From Pseudomonas sp. SLFW (GTDB taxonomy: Bacteria; Pseudomonadota; Gammaproteobacteria; Pseudomonadales; Pseudomonadaceae), in assembly GCF_009905615.1 (NCBI RefSeq), contig NZ_JAAAKW010000019.1, forward strand, positions 25,425-89,424: 64,000 bases of DNA, read 5' to 3'. Of the stretch, positions 62,540 through 64,000 are shown piece by piece. The notes beneath the pieces were generated by a model, which saw only the letters and a program-made list of their open reading frames with translations, was not told the origin of the DNA and searched no databases. The position numbers and the translations under genes were made by a program. Each line of letters opens with the position of its first letter. Position 1 is the stretch's first letter.

Positions 62540-62859
62540 TGACCACGCCCGACCAAGCCCCCCGTCAGGCCATCGCCCTGAGCTACGACGGCCACCAGGC
62601 CCCGACCCTCACCGCCAAAGGCGACGACGCCCTTGCCGAAGCCATCCTCGCCATCGCCCGGGAATACAAAGTCCCGATCTACGAAAACGCCGAACTGGTG
62701 AAAATGCTCGCCAGAATGGAACTGGGGGACAGCATTCCTCAGGAGCTTTACCTGACGATTGCCGAAATCATTGCGTTTGCCTGGCGACTGAAAGGGAAAT
62801 TTCCCGAAGGGTTCGACCCTGATCCGCAGCCGGTGGAGCGGGATATCACACCGCGTTGA
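62539..62859 (+). CDS. FlhB C-terminal-domain homologue (EscU/YscU/HrcU type)
   Basis: A 106-residue cytoplasmic protein equal to the soluble end of the flagellar/T3SS export switch. AIALSYDGHQAPTLTAKGDD, AREYKVPIYENAELVKMLA and IPQELYLTIAEIIAFAWRLKGK follow the FlhB C-terminal order. The NPTH autocleavage site of full-length FlhB is missing; the protein begins just where cleavage would leave it. It is translationally coupled to the FliK-like gene. It probably modulates export specificity (inference). Normal for this small-homologue subfamily. Confidence 0.85.
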   Translation: MTTPDQAPRQAIALSYDGHQAPTLTAKGDDALAEAILAIAREYKVPIYENAELVKMLARMELGDSIPQELYLTIAEIIAFAWRLKGKFPEGFDPDPQPVERDITPR

Positions 62860-62875
62860 CAGGATCGTTGGCTGG

Positions 62876-62920
62876 ACCGCCGCTTTCGCTACCGTCGTAA
62901 CCTCCGGCGTCCCCCACAGG
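62876..62920. repeat. Single arm of the GTGGGAGACGCC family
   Basis: ACCGTCGTAACCTCCGGCGT followed by CCCCCACAGG matches one arm of the inverted repeat at 12364-12529. No partner arm is seen. Confidence 0.7.
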
Positions 62921-62954
62921 ATTTTCTGCGTCCCCGGAATGTGTGCCCGTCCGG

Positions 62955-63361
62955 GATCTACTGTGGGAGTGAATTTATTCGCGAAACAAGTACAGTCGAT
63001 GGAGATGTGTTGGCTGTACCGGCCATTCGTCGGAGTGCCGCCCAGAATGAATTCGCTCCTACAGGGGGATTGGGGCGTGACACGGAGTGTGTGCACGCCC
63101 GGGATCTACTGTGGGAGCGAATTTATTCGCGAAACAAGTACAGTCGATGGAGATGTGTCGGCTGTACCGACCATTCGTCGGAGTGCTGCCCAGAATGAAT
63201 TCGCTCCTACAGGGGGAATGGGGCGTGACACGGAGTGTGTGCATGCCCGGGATCTACTGTGGGAGCGAATTTATTCGCGAAACAAGTACAGTCGATGGAG
63301 ATGTGTCGGCTGTACCGACCATTCGTCGGAGTGCCGCCCAGAATGAATTCGCTCCCACAGG
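62955..63361. repeat. Three tandem copies of a 148-bp repeat doublet
   Basis: The units begin at 62955, 63103 and 63251 (period 148). Each starts GATCTACTGTGGGAG and includes an arm GTGGGAGCGAATTTATTCGCG, a variable centre and an inverse arm GAATGAATTCGCTCC(C/T)ACAG. The third copy stops after its inverse arm near 63361. Copies 2 and 3 are almost identical; copy 1 differs at a few positions. They belong to the GTGGGAGCGAATTC family seen at 26846, 45812 and 55177. Short open frames through them are artefacts of the repeat. Confidence 0.93.
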
Positions 63362-63665
63362 GGGGATTGGGGGTAGAACAGAGATTGCGTCGCTACCCAG
63401 CGCCGCGAAGAGCGTTAGCTCCAGCCCGAGTCGCTGTTGCTCTTCACACACGCCAGTCCAGACAACGCAGAACGCGACTTGGGTGCAGGCCGAGCGCAGG
63501 AGGCGCGGAGTGGGTCGAGCGGCAGGGATGCCGCGAGAGCGCCGCAAGGACATGGATGTCCGTTCGGCGCGGGCCCACGGAGCGTCGCCGGAGTGAGGGA
63601 ACCCGAGGAACGAGGGCCAAGCCAGGAGCAGGGCCTTTTTGGTTACTTTTTCGGCTCTCCCTCCA
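63362..63665. repeat. GC-rich intergenic repeat, possibly cut by the IS
   Basis: About 300 bases without a gene. The text CGCCGCAAGGACATGGATGT ... CGGAGTGAGGGAACC ... GGGCCTTTTTGGTTACTTTTT resembles a dispersed repeat I recall from other Pseudomonas intergenic regions, where it continues further. Here it stops near 63665 where the IS end seems to begin. The recall is unverified. Confidence 0.4.
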
Positions 63666-64000
63666 TGTCAGGATAGTTGTCGCCTCTTCATAGCTGGAGA
63701 GCGTAGGACTATCACATGAAACAACGTCGCTATACCGCAGATGAAAAAGCCTGGGTGCTCCAACAGATGGCTCCTCCCATCAGTCGCACGGTCGTTGAGA
63801 TGGCCAAGCAAACCGGGATCACTGAGGTCACATTGAGAATGTGGCGTAAAGAGGCCGGAGCCCGAGGAGTGCAGATGCCGGGGACAGGTAAGCGTAATGG
63901 GCGCTGGAACAGTGCCGATAAATTCAAGGCGGTGTTGCAAACCGCATCGATGAGCGAAGCAGAGATCTCCGAATACTGCCGCAGTGCAGGTATTTTACCT
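63666..64000 (+). mobile_element. Left end of an IS3-like insertion sequence
   Basis: A plausible left end starts near TGTCAGGATAGTTGTCGCC, and the transposase gene begins about 50 bases later. The right end and target duplication lie outside the window. Confidence 0.5.
63716..64000 (+). CDS. IS3-type transposase OrfA, N-terminal part
   Basis: Ninety-five codons, cut by the window end. The helix-turn-helix region (YTADEKAWVLQQMAPPISRT...QTGITEVTLRMWRKEARARG) and the following SADKFKAVLQTASMSEAEISEYCR segment resemble IS3-family OrfA proteins, which bind the element ends. AGGAC stands eight bases before the ATG at 63716. OrfB with the DDE catalytic core would be beyond the right edge. Confidence 0.75.
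   Translation, partial: MKQRRYTADEKAWVLQQMAPPISRTVVEMAKQTGITEVTLRMWRKEAGARGVQMPGTGKRNGRWNSADKFKAVLQTASMSEAEISEYCRSAGILP

Noticed and set aside
62955..63361. CRISPR array
   Set aside because: Units are 148 bp, nearly identical over their full length and built of REP-like inverted arms; there are no unique spacers or cas genes.
62939..63693. Repeated small open frames encoding SEFIRE...NEFAPTG text
   Set aside because: They translate the repeat array; the same peptide appears in the unrelated repeat at ccmH. Not genes.
1..64000. tRNA and rRNA genes, attachment sites or prophage structure
   Set aside because: I looked for tRNA cloverleafs ending CCA, rRNA motifs, integrases and phage structural genes and saw none.

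Overview
The window reads as a piece of a Pseudomonas chromosome (fluorescens/syringae-like). The grounds are high GC, Gac/Rsm-type regulatory RNA, a smc-zipA-ligA block, an SRP RNA, a full ccm operon, and several families of short inverted repeats typical of that genus. Species cannot be fixed from sequence alone. Genes lie on both strands, usually in tight operons with ATGA/TGATG/GTGA overlaps.

Layout. 1-9.1 kb: the end of a PhzF-like gene, an MFS transporter, coaA with a Rap1a/Tai-like secreted protein, an unknown protein with two Cys pairs, a two-gene operon with a UvrD-like helicase, a three-repeat protein, and the 4.5S SRP RNA (ffs). 9.1-20.3 kb: a GAF/degenerate-GGDEF/EAL protein, a zinc metallopeptidase, ligA, zipA, smc and a GntR regulator. 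20.6-41.5 kb: a purine salvage and catabolism island. xdhABC oxidises hypoxanthine/xanthine to urate and guaD feeds guanine into xanthine. puuD (membrane cytochrome-c urate hydroxylase), uraH and uraD take urate to allantoin. puuE, alc and allA take allantoin to glyoxylate and urea. Two NCS2 permeases, a Tsx-like outer-membrane channel and a second GntR regulator complete it. A LysE exporter and a 1032-residue DUF6543/dermonecrotic-toxin-like gene interrupt the island. 41.5-47.5 kb: a TccC-like Rhs toxin gene broken by an in-frame TAA, small membrane proteins, a RutR-like TetR regulator and an orphan receiver protein. 47.6-52.8 kb: an RsmX-family RNA, a chemoreceptor, a urea transporter, a potassium channel and a sulfate-binding protein. 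53-62.9 kb: ccmABCDEFGHI for cytochrome c maturation (minus strand), then a plus-strand FliK-like/FlhB-C-like pair. 62.9-64 kb: a tandem array of 148-bp repeats, a GC-rich intergenic repeat and the start of an IS transposase gene.

The most useful observations are these. (1) An RsmX-type RNA lies at about 47618-47733, with GGA hairpin loops, a terminator and a degenerate GacA box. (2) A TccC-like gene carries an AT-rich aspzincin-type (HEMSH...TVDSFY) tip and is interrupted by a single CAA-to-TAA change. (3) A 93-bp repeat is inserted in frame in the N-terminal coding region of ccmH. (4) Two TGAC-N6-GTCA boxes overlap the likely xdhABC promoter, and TTGTAYACAA palindromes recur at the purine genes and at the urea transporter. 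(5) Three tandem copies of a repeat doublet lie beside an IS.

All calls come from reading the sequence. No database search was run, so family names are recognition-based and operators are predictions.
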